Source: Megaustenia siamemsis
Taxonomy: Eukaryota > Mollusca > Gastropoda > Stylommatophora > Ariophantidae
Reading direction: 5' to 3'
Length of the DNA: 64,000 nt
Assembly: GCA_032433765.1 (NCBI GenBank)
Contig: JAVIAB010000092.1
Location: 107,190,279-107,254,278, forward strand
Part shown: piece by piece, positions 1 through 10,442 of the stretch
How the letters are laid out: each line of letters starts with the position of its first letter
Numbering within the stretch: the stretch's first letter is position 1
Position numbers and translations under genes: made by a program
Notes under the pieces: generated by a model
Database searches by the model: none
Told to the model about the DNA's origin: nothing
Seen by the model: only the letters and a program-made list of their open reading frames with translations

Positions 1-2
1 TA

Positions 3-905
3 ACAAATTTGATAAGAGGAGGACACCAGTCTTTAAATCACAGGAAGTTTTTATCATTTTTAGAGGAAGTAGATTCTAGCTACGGTGATCTCCTGCTTTA
101 TACAGAAGTAAGATGGCTTAGTCGAGGGACATGTTTAATAATATTTTTTGAACTGAAGAATGACATTTATGACTTCCTGCGAGAGAACTTACCATGCTCC
201 ATTGATCTTCAACATGCACTCAAAGACATTAATTTCCTTCATAATCTGGCATATCTCACAGACATCACACAACATTTGAACATATTGAATTTGCAGCTAC
301 AAGGGGAAAAGCAAACCATTTTTCAATTGATGGGATATGTTGATGGTTTTAAAAAGAAGCTGAATCTATTTAGACTTTCTTTGCAAAGAAATGATCTGCT
401 CCATTTTTCAAGTTGTAAGCAGTTGTTGTCAGAGATAGAAAGTGCAAACTTCAGTAAGTACGCAGCTGACATTGAACATTTGATTTGTGAATTTGATCGA
501 CGATTTCAAGATTTTGAAATGTTTCGTCCGCAAACGGAACTTTTTAATAACCCAATTAAGTGCACAGTGGAGTGCCAGCCATCAGATCTTCAACTAGAGT
601 TGTGTGACCTTCAGTGTGACCCCTTCCTCAGTACTGTAAAGGCATTAGGAGCTGACTTCTGGAAATTGCTACCAAATGAACGTTACCCGTGTCTGAGAAA
701 ATGGGCACTAAAGATGTGCTCTATATTCGGCAGCACATATCCCTGCGAGACAACATTCTCTTCCATGAAGTTAATTAAATCTAAGACCAGGAACAGAATG
801 ACCGATTCGACATTGTCCCATACTCTCCGAATCGCCACGTCAAAAATGGAAGTGGACTTCAAATCTCTGGTGGAAAGCTATAACAAGTCACAATCGTCGC
901 ACTGA
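3..905 (+). CDS. hAT transposase, C-terminal part (GTF2IRD2/SCAND3-like), cut by window edge
   Basis: The frame is open from the window start (codons before position 9 continue in frame, and position 9 is TTG, not a real start) to TGA at 903-905. Near the N-end it has the hAT hallmark TEVRWLSRG. The C-end carries the hAT dimerisation region (YPCLRKWALKMCSIFGST, then CETTFSSMKLIKSKTRNRM). This arrangement is known from domesticated and active hAT proteins of the GTF2IRD2 type. The visible 300 residues have no internal stop. The BED finger and first catalytic Asp would lie upstream, outside the window. It cuts and pastes its own element in the nucleus if complete. Whether it is active or domesticated cannot be seen. 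Confidence 0.85.
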   Translation, partial: TNLIRGGHQSLNHRKFLSFLEEVDSSYGDLLLYTEVRWLSRGTCLIIFFELKNDIYDFLRENLPCSIDLQHALKDINFLHNLAYLTDITQHLNILNLQLQGEKQTIFQLMGYVDGFKKKLNLFRLSLQRNDLLHFSSCKQLLSEIESANFSKYAADIEHLICEFDRRFQDFEMFRPQTELFNNPIKCTVECQPSDLQLELCDLQCDPFLSTVKALGADFWKLLPNERYPCLRKWALKMCSIFGSTYPCETTFSSMKLIKSKTRNRMTDSTLSHTLRIATSKMEVDFKSLVESYNKSQSSH

Positions 906-1106
906 GACATTAAAGGTAATTTTAAAATGAATAATTAATGGATTTGTTACAAATCAAATATGTAGTCAAAGTGCAAGCATTATTTATATATTACTATATC
1001 GCATAGGTCCCTACTGTCATTTTTGACGATATTCTTAAGTGTGGCCCGCGGGTCTTGGCCTTGGCTTTAATCCGGCCCTCGGGCAACCTCAAGTTGGCCA
1101 CCACTG
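906..1106 (+). mobile_element. 3' terminal region of the same hAT element, with terminal repeat
   Basis: About 200 bp after the transposase stop, the sequence reads GGCCCGCGGGTC, then CAACCTCAAGTTGGCCACCA, ending CTG. On the minus strand this begins CAGTGGTGGCCAAC, the usual type of hAT terminus. The next eight bases, TTATAGAT (1107-1114), fit the hAT target-site pattern nTnnnnAn. The matching left end lies before the window, so the duplication cannot be confirmed. From 1115 to about 1600 I see no feature. Confidence 0.7.
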
Positions 1107-1600
1107 TTATAGATGGCCATGCCTTGGCAATAAAGTTAACTTCGGATTTAATCCAATCTTTACGATCTCCGATCAAACTGTTTAAAGTAATAATCAGTAC
1201 TTGGCTCACTGAGTTGGGGATGATAATAACTGCTAGAAGAGCACCGTTATTGTCATCTACATATTATTTAACGTAATATATTGAAAGGTAATACTTCATA
1301 CAATTATGATATTTGATGTTAACGGGCATCTGTTACCTTTTTTTTAAATATCTATTCCGGTGTCATGACGGCGACGTGTGGTCGTTTTTTTTTTAATTCG
1401 GCTCTTGCTGAAATATTAAAATGATTTAAGCGACAGTCTTGTTGTGAAATAATGTGTTGATAATCCCCGTTTGATGTATGTTTTACTTCTGACGAGTAGA
1501 TGGACTGTGAACTTTACCGATATTTAATCGGTAATCTATGATTTATTCTTCTTTGTGTCGTGTGTTCGCGGTTCGACAGGCAAACACATAGTTCGACAAC

Positions 1601-1738
1601 AATGGCGCCGGCCGGGTATGTTCAACCCGAATGTGAAAAGTCTGTGACGGTGGATAGGGTGGAAGAATCAGAAATGATCAACGGCATAGAAAGCGAAAAC
1701 AGCAAAGTGCGTGATACGCATGAGACATATTCAGAACA
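1601..1738 (+). other. Candidate first coding exon of an unknown gene, truncated by a LINE piece
   Basis: ATGGCGCCGGCCGGG sits in a good initiation context (acaATGG), in a locally GC-richer block. It opens an acidic, varied 45-residue frame (MAPAGYVQPECEKSV and onward to RDTHETYSE). At about 1737 it runs straight into the start of a repeat copy shared with 13489. I do not recognise the protein, and no clear splice donor is visible. It may be a host exon cut by a retroelement insertion, or a sequence carried by a repeat. Confidence 0.3.
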
Positions 1739-1960
1739 CGAAAGACGAATATGGCAGACCACCGTGAAAGAGATTGGAGCCTCATCACGTAACATTCTAA
1801 ATAAAACCATGGAGAGAAATTATAACTATTGTTTTAGGAACGAAGTCAACCTATGACGATCTGCACCATCAAAGCAAGAGACAAAGTGGAATGGCGCTCC
1901 TTGGTAGCCAACCTTCGATGCGGAGACGGCACTCAGTGATGATGATGATGACTTGTTTCA
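1737..1960 (+). mobile_element. LINE 3' end, family C (internally deleted)
   Basis: It shares its start (AAAGACGAATATGGCAGACC) with the copy at 13489, and its end with the copies at 13489, 24172 and 37485. The end encodes a LINE C-terminus (TICTIKARDKVEWRSLVAN) followed by a (GAT)n tail. Compared with 13489 it lacks about 100 bp between the two halves. Non-functional. Confidence 0.7.
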
Positions 1961-2046
1961 AATCAAGCTCTATATGAATATGAAACTATCACTGCAAATT
2001 TTATGAGTAAGCAAACCATTAAGCAAGCACCAGTTGTAAAAAGAAA

Positions 2047-2312
2047 ATGTGGCATAGAATGGATAGGACACACATTGTGAAAGCTGATGAGATCTTTACA
2101 CGACATGACCTTTCTAGAATCCCCAGAAAAGGAAACAGAAAAAAGGTCAAAATATATTTTCAAACGACAGGTGGTGGCGGAAATTTTAAAAAATGGGGAT
2201 ATTTTGAGGAAATGACACCAGAGAAGACAGCTTGGAAAATATTTGTTGAAACTTTATGCTCCATGGGATGTTGAAAAGGTAGAAGAAAAAGATGATGATG
2301 ATGGTGATGTTA
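2047..2312 (+). mobile_element. LINE 3' end, family F
   Basis: Reads HRMDRTHIVK, then a decayed basic stretch (PRKGNRKKVKIYFQTT), then TPEKTAWKIFVETLCSMG, stop and a (GAT)n tail. This matches the usual end of many LINE polyproteins (W-F-LC-G pattern). It is 5' truncated with shifted frames. Confidence 0.6.
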
Positions 2313-2850
2313 AGAAAGACACAGAAGTTCAAAAAATCTAAAGTATCAGTTACAAACAACTGTGTTCAGCATCCATGTCCAGGCAATCCTTAATTAGCGG
2401 CAAGAAATGAATAACTCAAAGCGCAAACTGGAACAATCAGTGTGCTTTCTTTTCACCTGCCATTGGAAAGGATAGCAGATCAGATATGGGAATATCCACT
2501 GCAGTAACACCACATCGTAAAAACAAAACCAGAGCTGAGTAAGACAGTGCTCCATTTGCACATGGTGCTCTTGGAAATAGAGAGAATAATCTGACCTAAC
2601 TTTAAATGGTTGCTTACGATTATTTTAGCTGTGCTGACCATCTTAATCACAAATGTTTAGTTTTATTTTGTTTATCTTAGTTTAGTTTAGTTTGTTTTGT
2701 TTAGCTTAGTTTAATTTAGCTTTTTTGAAGTGTCATCTTCATTTCACAACGGACATCTCCGCAGTGTTCACATCCCGTCCTAAGTAGGTTCCATATAACG
2801 AAACACCTTCGCCACACACTAGTGAAAGCACTGAAAATGGATACAGCCCA
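2313..2850. other. No gene seen; short TTTAG-rich tract
   Basis: Non-coding, AT-rich. A degenerate TTTAG/TTTGT tract lies at about 2652-2722. Confidence 0.5.
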
Positions 2851-2854
2851 ACTC

Positions 2855-2945
2855 AATTGCAACTTTCGTAGTCACCTCTAACGATATGCGTGGCAGGTTA
2901 CAGTCGTTCTGTTCTCTTCTTCCCTGGCCCTGGTCAAAGCCACCA
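2855..2945. repeat. Interspersed repeat, diverged copy 1 (SINE-like core)
   Basis: The segment AGTCACCTCTAACGATATGC and the following 50 bases match 15868-15950 (AGTCGCCTCTTACGACATG), with similar trailing sequence. The piece (GTCGTAAGAGGCGACTA on the other strand) looks like a conserved core of a molluscan SINE. That family assignment is inference. Confidence 0.45.
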
Positions 2946-4330
2946 AAAATGGTGCTCGTGGTTTAACATCTAGATACGAATCCTACAGACTATACTCAAT
3001 GTGTAACGTGATTATTTCTTCTTTCGAATATCGTAGCAAAGTCGGTTGAGCCGGTTAGAAATGTGCAAATATCGCAGCTCAATATAAACAACCACATAAC
3101 ACAGTACCTCTATTTTCAGGGAGACTGGTGTAAAAGACGAATTATGTTTACAGATTATTTCACTTTCTCTTTCAAAGTGCACACTAGTCTATATTTTCAT
3201 TTTTGTTTTCATTCTGTGATGGACGTGAGAATGTATTAACAAATCAGCAGCATTATATTTTGAAACATACTTTTATTAACACAATCTCAGTTCATGTTGT
3301 GAATCTTGATCACTGAGTTAGAATAATTTATTTTTAAATTATTTTATTTCGTCCGTGGATGGTCGGTCAATGGCCATCCGCTAAAATACAAAAGTATGTT
3401 CTAAACAATTTATGTCGTCTTAGTGTTATATCTGGCAACTGACACATTATTTCTTCATCGGAGTTTCAGTATCTTGTCGTTTCTGCACAATCTCTAAGAA
3501 CGGTTATAAAGCTCTTTTGTTCGGACTGGCGTCACCACAGTCGGGCCATTTCAAATACACGCCGCTGCATGTTCCAGCAACCATCAAAATGTTTATCTAC
3601 TGATTGTTTCTGTCCTGCATTGATTGAATGTGTTGCATTTTTTTCCGTTCGTGGTGGTTGTCTGCTTTCACCCTTCGTATTACCAACATTGACAAGTGGA
3701 TGTCCTCCGGTTCGTTGTCATTTTCCTGTGCTGGTCTCTAAAAGCCCTTACAATGTAATTTGTGTCCATTTTTAATGACTGACGTAGAGGCTATCTCATT
3801 ACCACAAATTCCCGCGTGCCAGAACAATATATCCAAGTTAAGCTGTTAATGTGAGACACGACAAGTAGGTCCACCAACTCTCTGGGGAGTATTTTCTTAT
3901 CATTCTAGCGAAGCATGCTTTAAAGTCATTCAACATGACTGAATGTTGTCGGTCTCTTAATCAGGCATGTGACAGCTTTGGTCACAATCTCAATCTTCAT
4001 ACGCGCGCTGGAAGTAGTTGTCCTGTAGGTTTCCTGCACCTTTTTCTATTAACTTTATCAATGGAATAGACAGCAAAACCCCAACCGCTCAGCACACGTT
4101 TGTGACCGAGCAACCAATGTAGATGATTGGGTCTTGAGGCTGGGGGTAAAGTTGTAGTACTTTATGGATCTCAAACTCATTCACGGTCTGCTCCAGTAAA
4201 GAAAACGTAGCCCGCAGTCAATGACCAAAACATTAACGACCGCATTAAAAGAAATAGCTTTTATGTTGATGGAAGCCAAATCTCGCTGTGCATTTTAAAA
4301 CGTCGACTCTTTTTCAAGTCTTTTCGATCA
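2946..4330. other. No gene seen
   Basis: AT-rich, no long open frame with recognisable protein, no tandem structure. Old repeat debris is possible. Confidence 0.5.
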
Positions 4331-4334
4331 CACT

Positions 4335-5510
4335 GTTTATATGATGGTTCAGGGACAACGATCTGTTAAAAATGACCCTCCCTCCACCCTCTTCCACAAA
4401 TACATTAAATTGTTCCTTCTTTCAATGTGTGTAGTTTTGTACTTCAGAGGAGGCGGCTCTTCTTGCATGATGCGATTGTTATGTGAGCATCACAACATCT
4501 TGGTTTTGCAACTATTGATCCCAGCGACGTTACTGTTTCACAACCCAGTGATTTCATCGACCTGGTCTGCAATTTCTAAGTGATATCATTGTACCCTGCC
4601 CTGGATGTGAAATAAGATGTCATCATAACACCAGCGAAAGTGAAGACCCTTGCGAGAGGCACTGTAGGTATAAGTCTGTCCTGTGAAAATCGAGATCGGA
4701 AACTCAGTGCTATAACTTTAGCCAGTAGCATGTGGCTATCGGTCGTGCCATCCATGGGTCTATGACCATCATGTGTGATATATAGGTACCTCGGTAGCCT
4801 CATTTGGAAAACCACTCGACTAGACTACCGATGTTCGTACAACCCGTGTTCGATTCCCGAAGTAAGCAGTGTGAATTTTACTCCTGGTTGGAAAAAAAAT
4901 ACCCCCGCGGTCGACCCAGCCGTTGGCAAAAATGGGAATTCTGGTAAGGTGAGGAATGCCGCCTCGTATCGTCAGTTTCGATGCTTGAAGCGACACTATC
5001 CAGAAGTCTCTGAACGCTTCTGGATAGGCGGCTGAGCACATATGGGTGAAAACTCGCTTGCTAAGACGCCGATTCAAGTCTCGTACTTTACCTTTACCTT
5101 ACCTTTATATGCGCAATACTGACCACATTACCCCAACAATCATGTGTCGAAGGTCTGTAAAATATAAGGTCACTAACACCATATTCCCTATACCCCACTT
5201 GGCGTGACGGAGGCAATTTACTTTTTTTTACCTTTATGTGTGATATAAGAGTCGCATACTGTACTCGGTTATAAGCGTCCTCTTGGTCAAGCCCAACTGT
5301 TGCCGATCCTCCGTTTTAGAAACCACTTATCATGCACCAGGAATGTAGCCTTTGTGGTCCCCAGCATGGTCTACACCCGTCTACCGAGTCAGGAAGCAGC
5401 CGGCGTTTTTCCTAAATCCCACATTAGACGTTTGGCGAGTATCTTTTCAAGCACTTTACCGGACACATTCTGCAATGTTATGATTCGGTTAATGTAATGC
5501 CTCTACTGTC
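4335..5510 (-). pseudogene. Relic LINE reverse transcriptase, interrupted by a SINE
   Basis: Reading the minus strand gives RT blocks in order. First IITLQNVSGKVLEKILAKRL. Then motif A, VGLDQEDAYNRVQYATLI (about 5240-5303). Then, after the SINE, motif B LSQGSSLSLVL (near 4650), motif C YDDILFHIQGR (near 4600) and INSCKTKML. Frames change and stops are many, so it is dead. The SINE at 4783-5235 splits it between motifs A and B, and removing one target duplication rejoins the reading at ...TLISH. Family is probably Jockey or RTE-related, not resolved. Confidence 0.7.
4783..5235 (+). mobile_element. Chimeric SINE: SINE-2 tRNA-like head joined to SINE-1 tail
   Basis: Positions 4787-5103 match the SINE-2 copies at 37925 and 61563 (tRNA-like head with B-box CGTGTTCGATTCCCG, tail CTTTACCTTTACC). 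Positions 5108-5232 match only the 3' half of SINE-1 (CCACATTACCCCAACAATCA through ACTTGGCGTGA, ending in a T-run). The whole unit is flanked by the perfect 12-bp repeat ATGTGTGATATA (4771-4782 and 5236-5247). It therefore inserted once as a composite, inside the LINE relic. Confidence 0.8.
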
Positions 5511-6275
5511 CTTGCCTGATTTAGCAAGGCTATTTCTCTGGCCGGACTTATATATCAATAGTAATTGTATTTTTGAACTGCTTCTCCACCTTCAATCGAA
5601 TGTCTATTCCCTATGACTTTATTAATGTGCAACTTTACTAAAGTCAATGTTACTGATCTTTTCCCCCGTCTCTTTCGCTCCCTAATCTTTGATCACAGTT
5701 GATCCTCTTGTTGAATTTATAACTTCAGAGCGACAGTCTCAGAAATTAAAACAATATGTTCTTATGTTGTAGAGACTATGCCAAAACACTTAGAGAAAGA
5801 AAGCGTCAAGAAATAATCAAAATTTTACAAAGTATAGTGACAGCAAAGATATGAGATTAATAAAGAACTTGTGCTGGTAACAAAAACAAACAACCATAAG
5901 AAATATAAATAAATTTGAAGTGTTTCAGCAAAAATAAATGGCGCTAGAGTTGTGTACAATCGTCAAATTTATTTAAACTATAATGAGGTTATACTAAGTC
6001 TCCTAAATGAGAAACTCGGAATATAAATCGGTGGTCATAATAGGTACACTATGTACATAATATGTGGATAAAACAAACTCTTAGTAGGTCAGTGTGGAAA
6101 TACGTTACAGAAAAAGACTGACATTATAGCGATGTAAATTAATCAAATTATGCCTTAACCTAAACACCGAAAAGGCAAACAATGTTAGAAAGACAAAATA
6201 AAGAACAAATAAAAAAAAACGACCCATAAATACTGTCCAAATGAGACATCATTAAAATGGGTCAATAAATTAGTA
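5511..6275. other. No gene seen
   Basis: AT-rich non-coding DNA without recognisable repeats. Confidence 0.5.
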
Positions 6276-6528
6276 GTTACCTGGGACATATGTTAGCTCT
6301 AATTGGTAGATGTATATCCGAAGTGTTACCTGTGACATATGTTAGCTCTAAATGGTAGATTGTATATCCGAAGTGTTACCTGTGACATATGTTAGCTCTA
6401 AATGGTAGATTGTATATCCGAAGTGTTACCTGTGACATATGTTAGCTCTAAATGGTAGATTGTATATCCGAAGTGTTACCTGTGACATATGTTAGCTCTA
6501 AATGGTAGATTGTATAACCGAAGTGAGG
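6276..6528. repeat. Minisatellite, 50-bp unit, about 5 copies
   Basis: Unit contains GTTACCTGTGACATATG. Unit starts at 6321, 6371, 6421 and 6471 are exactly 50 bp apart. The central copies are nearly identical. Confidence 0.95.
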
Positions 6529-7612
6529 ACAGAATGGTTCTGATAAAGGCAAATATTTAAACAAACAAAGTAGTAATTTACTCAACTTATCTCTGGCAAT
6601 GGAAGGAAGAAAAAGAATAAATTCATTGTTACGTAGAGGTAGCTTTGTCATACAGAGTGAGTCCTGAACAAAGTGATAACAGACAAACAAATCGTTGGAG
6701 TCCAGAGAAATGTGATTTTGCAAAGAATATTAAGAATACCATAGACAGCTAAAAAAATAGTAAAGAAGACAGTTTAAAAGAGGTCAAACCAAAAAAAAGT
6801 ACATAAATTCGGAATATGCTGAAACGAGTGGAGTGCGTTTTAACAAGTGGCATGTGTTGTGACAAGTAGTATGTGTTGTTACAAGTGGAATGTATTGTAG
6901 CAAATAGAATGTGTTGTGACAAGTGGAGTGTGTTGTGACAAAGTGGAATGTGTTGTGACGAGTGGAATGTGTTGTGACAAATGGAGTGGATTGTGACAAG
7001 AGAAATGTGTTGTGACAAGTGGAATGTGTTGTGACAAGTGGAATGTGTTGTGACAAGTGGAATGTGTTTTAACAAATCGAATGTGTTGTAACAAGTGGAA
7101 TGTCTTGTGACAAGTAGAGTGTGTTGTAACAAATAGAATGCGTTGTGACAAGTCGAATGTGTTGTGACAAGTGGAATGTGTTTTAACAAATCGAATGTGT
7201 TGTAACAAGTGGAATGTCTTGTGACAAGTAGAGTGTGTTGTAACAAATAGAATGCGTTGTGACAAGTCGAATGTGTTGTGACAAGTAGAATGTGTTGTGA
7301 CAAGTTGAATGTGTTGTGACAAGCAAGTACAATGTGTTGTGACAGGTGGAATGTATTGTGACAGGTGGATTGCGTTGTGACAGGTGGAATGTGTTGTGAC
7401 AGGTGGAATGTGTTGTGATAGGTGGAGACATTGAGGGAAGCAGCTATAGAGTAAAAGTTAGAGATAAAAAAACAGCAATTTAAGACAATCATTTTTAAGA
7501 AATAATAAAAAGATTTGACAAACAGCTGTGATGAAAGGAAGTTGTGCGGATACTTGATCACCAACGCCAGCATGGACGTTAATTGATAGTGATAATGATA
7601 TATAATACATAC
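6529..7612 (+). mobile_element. LINE 3' end (family A/B-like) split by a minisatellite
   Basis: 6529-6812 reads like the other family A 3' ends (ATCGTTGGAGTCCAGAGAAA, then AAGAATACCATAGACAGCTA). 7545-7612 reads like their extreme 3' end (TACTTGATCACCAACGCCAG, then a GATA-rich tail). The part expected in between is replaced by the 19-bp array at 6825-7436. Degenerate. Confidence 0.6.
6825..7436. repeat. Minisatellite, 19-bp unit, about 32 copies, with higher-order repeat
   Basis: Unit is close to AATGTGTTGTGACAAGTGG. Because 19 is not a multiple of three and the unit lacks minus-strand stops, all three minus frames stay open (up to 274 codons). These are not genes. A six-unit block is duplicated: AATGTGTTTTAACAAATCGA occurs at 7061 and 7175, 114 bp apart (6 x 19). 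Confidence 0.95.
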
Positions 7613-8135
7613 AACATTAAGAGAACGAAAAGAGAATGAAAAATATCTTATGCAACAAATCTATGTCAATAAAAATGAGAAAGAGAGTTCATCGGTGCTA
7701 TATAGAACCAATTCTGATCTATGGAAGCTAATCATGGATAATAGACAAACAAATGAAAAGACGATTGGAGGCCGCAGAGAGGAGATTTCTCAGAAGAATT
7801 TTGAAAGTTCCCTGGACAGCTAAAAAGACCAATGAGGAAGTTCTCAAAGAGGCCAACACAAAAAAAAAAGTTGAGCTCTTAAAACACATAAGATAAGAAA
7901 GAAGCAATCAACATTTTTCGGGGACATCATGAGAAGAGGAAAGTTGGAATACTTGGTTACAACTGGCAAAATACAAGGAAAGAGAAATCGCGGACGACAA
8001 AGAGAGAAAATACTGGATAGCTTCGTGTCATGGCATGGAAAGCAGTCAACAACAGAATTGATACGATGCACTGTAGATAGAAGATTGTGAAGGGACATGA
8101 TCGCATACGCCAACGGGTATGGCACATGATGATGA
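7613..8135 (+). mobile_element. LINE 3' end, family B (RTE/CFDP2-like)
   Basis: Encodes CYIEPILIYGS, RRLEAAERRFLRRILKVPW and TAKKTNEEVLKEANT, then a decayed C-terminus and a short GATGATGA tail. It is the same arrangement as family A but a distinct subfamily, shared with 49255. Stops and an A10 run break it. Confidence 0.7.
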
Positions 8136-8994
8136 AACGAGTATCATTGAACGATTAAATGTGAGAAAGGTACAATTAGAACTGCGTATCTTTTTCGACA
8201 ACTGTAGCAGTATCAAATACAATGAAAACGAAGAAGAAAATAATGATGATACCAAAAGTGTGACACGTTATTTTCTTGTCAATGCCAGAATATTTCTAGT
8301 TGTTCTTTTTTTTCCTGAAATGATAACATTAATTATTTTATCATGGTGACCAACGTGTTTTGTGATTGATTTATCTTTTCCTGACAGCCGTTTTCACTCT
8401 TATAAAAACTATTCTTGTATCATGTTGAGACAGTCATTTTTCTTTCTTTACCAGCTTCTTCAGTTTTCTAAATATTAAATTGAGATTTATCACAGCGCTA
8501 ATGGACCGTTAAGGTAATTTGATTATTATACATTCCTAACCTCAAATGGGTTTTTATCGTTGCAAGTTATTTTACTATTTCTATGTATTTTTTTTCTTCA
8601 CATATTGCTTTTCAGGTTGAACTTTGAATAACCTTTAGGAAGAAATGTCACGTTCTTTAAAACGAAACCAAGAGAGCTATAGAAGCATGATGCAGTTAGA
8701 CATATAATACTTAGCATTTTAGACATTTCTGGTATTTCTGATTAAAATATTCCAGTATTTGAAGAAATAATCGGTGAGCTGTGAAAAAGCGTAGTCGTTA
8801 ACAAACCACTTAAATGTTGACGTTTTCAAAAGTGCGTAAACAAATTAGGAATATAGGGTCTGTTTTATTTATGGAAAACGTGGGTGGGTGGAGTTGTAAA
8901 CACATTTGCCGATTTGCAATAATTGTTTGCGCATTAAATTTAACAGATGCTGTAATAAGAACGTCATCAATAAACCGCTGGAGTCCAAATTGGA
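8136..8994. other. No gene seen
   Basis: AT-rich, no supported feature. Confidence 0.5.
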
Positions 8995-9545
8995 TACTTA
9001 AAGTTTCACAAACTGGATACTTAGAGTTTCACAAACTGGATACTTAGAGTTTCACAAACTGGATACTTAGAGTTTCACAAACTGGAGACCTAAAGTTTCA
9101 CAAACTGGATACTTAGTGTTTCACAAACTGAAGACCTAAAGTTTCACAAACTGGATACTTAAAGTTTCACAAACTGGATACTTAGAGTTTCACAAACTGG
9201 AGACCTAAAGTTTCACAAACTGGATACTTAGTGTTTCACAAACTGGAGACCTAAAGTTTCACAAACTGGATACTTAAAGTTTCACAAACTGGATACTTAG
9301 AGTTTCACAAACTGGAGACCTAAAGTTTCACAAACTGGATACTTAAAGTTTCACAAACTGGATACTTAGTGTTTCACAAACTAGATACTTAAAGTTTCAC
9401 AAACTGGAGACCTAAAGTTTCACAAACTGGAGACCTAAAGTTTCACAAACTGGATACTTAGAGTTTCACAAACTGGATACTTAAAATTTCACAAAATGAA
9501 TACTTAGAGTTTCACAAACAAACTGGATATTTAGAGTTTCACAGT
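8995..9545. repeat. Minisatellite, 23-bp unit, about 24 copies
   Basis: Unit contains GTTTCACAAACTGGATAC. Variants (GGATACTTAGAG, GGAGACCTAAAG, CTTAGTG) alternate in order. The CTTAGTG variant recurs near 9112, 9227 and 9365, spaced 5 and 6 units. Confidence 0.95.
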
Positions 9546-10384
9546 CTATCATAATTTACTCCCAGTAATATCTATGGCAAATGAAGTATGGCAGGCTTTT
9601 TTTGAGAACTTTTGTATCGAGACTTTAAAAGTGTTGTAATGAAACATACATCACCACCTTAGATATTCGTGCAAGCTCAGTTCTATGACTCCTTGGATAA
9701 CACAAGCTGTTGATACTGCAGCTCCTGACATGCCTGAATTAAACGTATGATGTTTTCATGTCATTGACAAACATCGTCTTGATAGTTTAAATAATCCTTA
9801 CCGTTGTTGTTTCTAATGTCGTTCACAAAATCACCATCATTTTAACCGCACAGAGGTAATTATTATTCCCTTTCCTGATCACATAGAGAAATGTATTTTC
9901 AAATACACTCCGTTGAACCGGTAGCAGCTTTTAAGGAACGTTAGACATACAAAATAAATATAATTTTAATATCAACAATGATTGCACATTTTTTTTTTTA
10001 CATATTTGATTCGGGTAGAGTAACACGTGTTTTTTGTTTTTGTTTTTTTCATTTTAAACTGCAGTGTGCTCTGGTTCTTCTGTTACCGCGATTGTACGAC
10101 TATTCCATGATTCGCCTTAAAAAGACGATAAGCGAACATAAGTACGTTGTTTTAGCTTGAAAAAAGTGGCAAATGCAACTTTCTGTCCAATACATGGGAC
10201 GTCAGCATAACCTTTTCTCCGCTACCGGGTTGTCTTTCCTCTTCAAATCCTGTTCACACGGCCGCGCTGCTTGCTTCGTTTCACCTGGAAGTGGCGGTAG
10301 TATCTTGGTCAGTTCTGGTTCATCGACGATCTTGTTGCCAAGCTATGTATAAAGGGTATACTACATTTTTCTACATTACTTATA
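9546..10384. other. No gene seen
   Basis: AT-rich non-coding sequence with several T runs. Confidence 0.5.
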
Positions 10385-10442
10385 TATCTTCATCATTATC
10401 AATAACCGTGCCTACTGGCGTTGGCGATCAAGTATCTCTGTT
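10385..10442 (-). mobile_element. Isolated LINE family A 3' tail
   Basis: TCATCATTATCAATAACCGT, then GCCTACTGGCGTTGGCGATC, matches the last 50 bp of family A LINEs on the minus strand, as at 14726. Only the tail is present. Confidence 0.6.

Noticed and set aside
2652..2722. Interstitial telomere-like repeat
   Set aside because: TTTAG/TTTGT units are irregular and do not match TTAGGG.
6749..7573. 274-codon minus frame rich in THSTCHNTFHLSQ
   Set aside because: Produced by the 19-bp array. All three minus frames are open.
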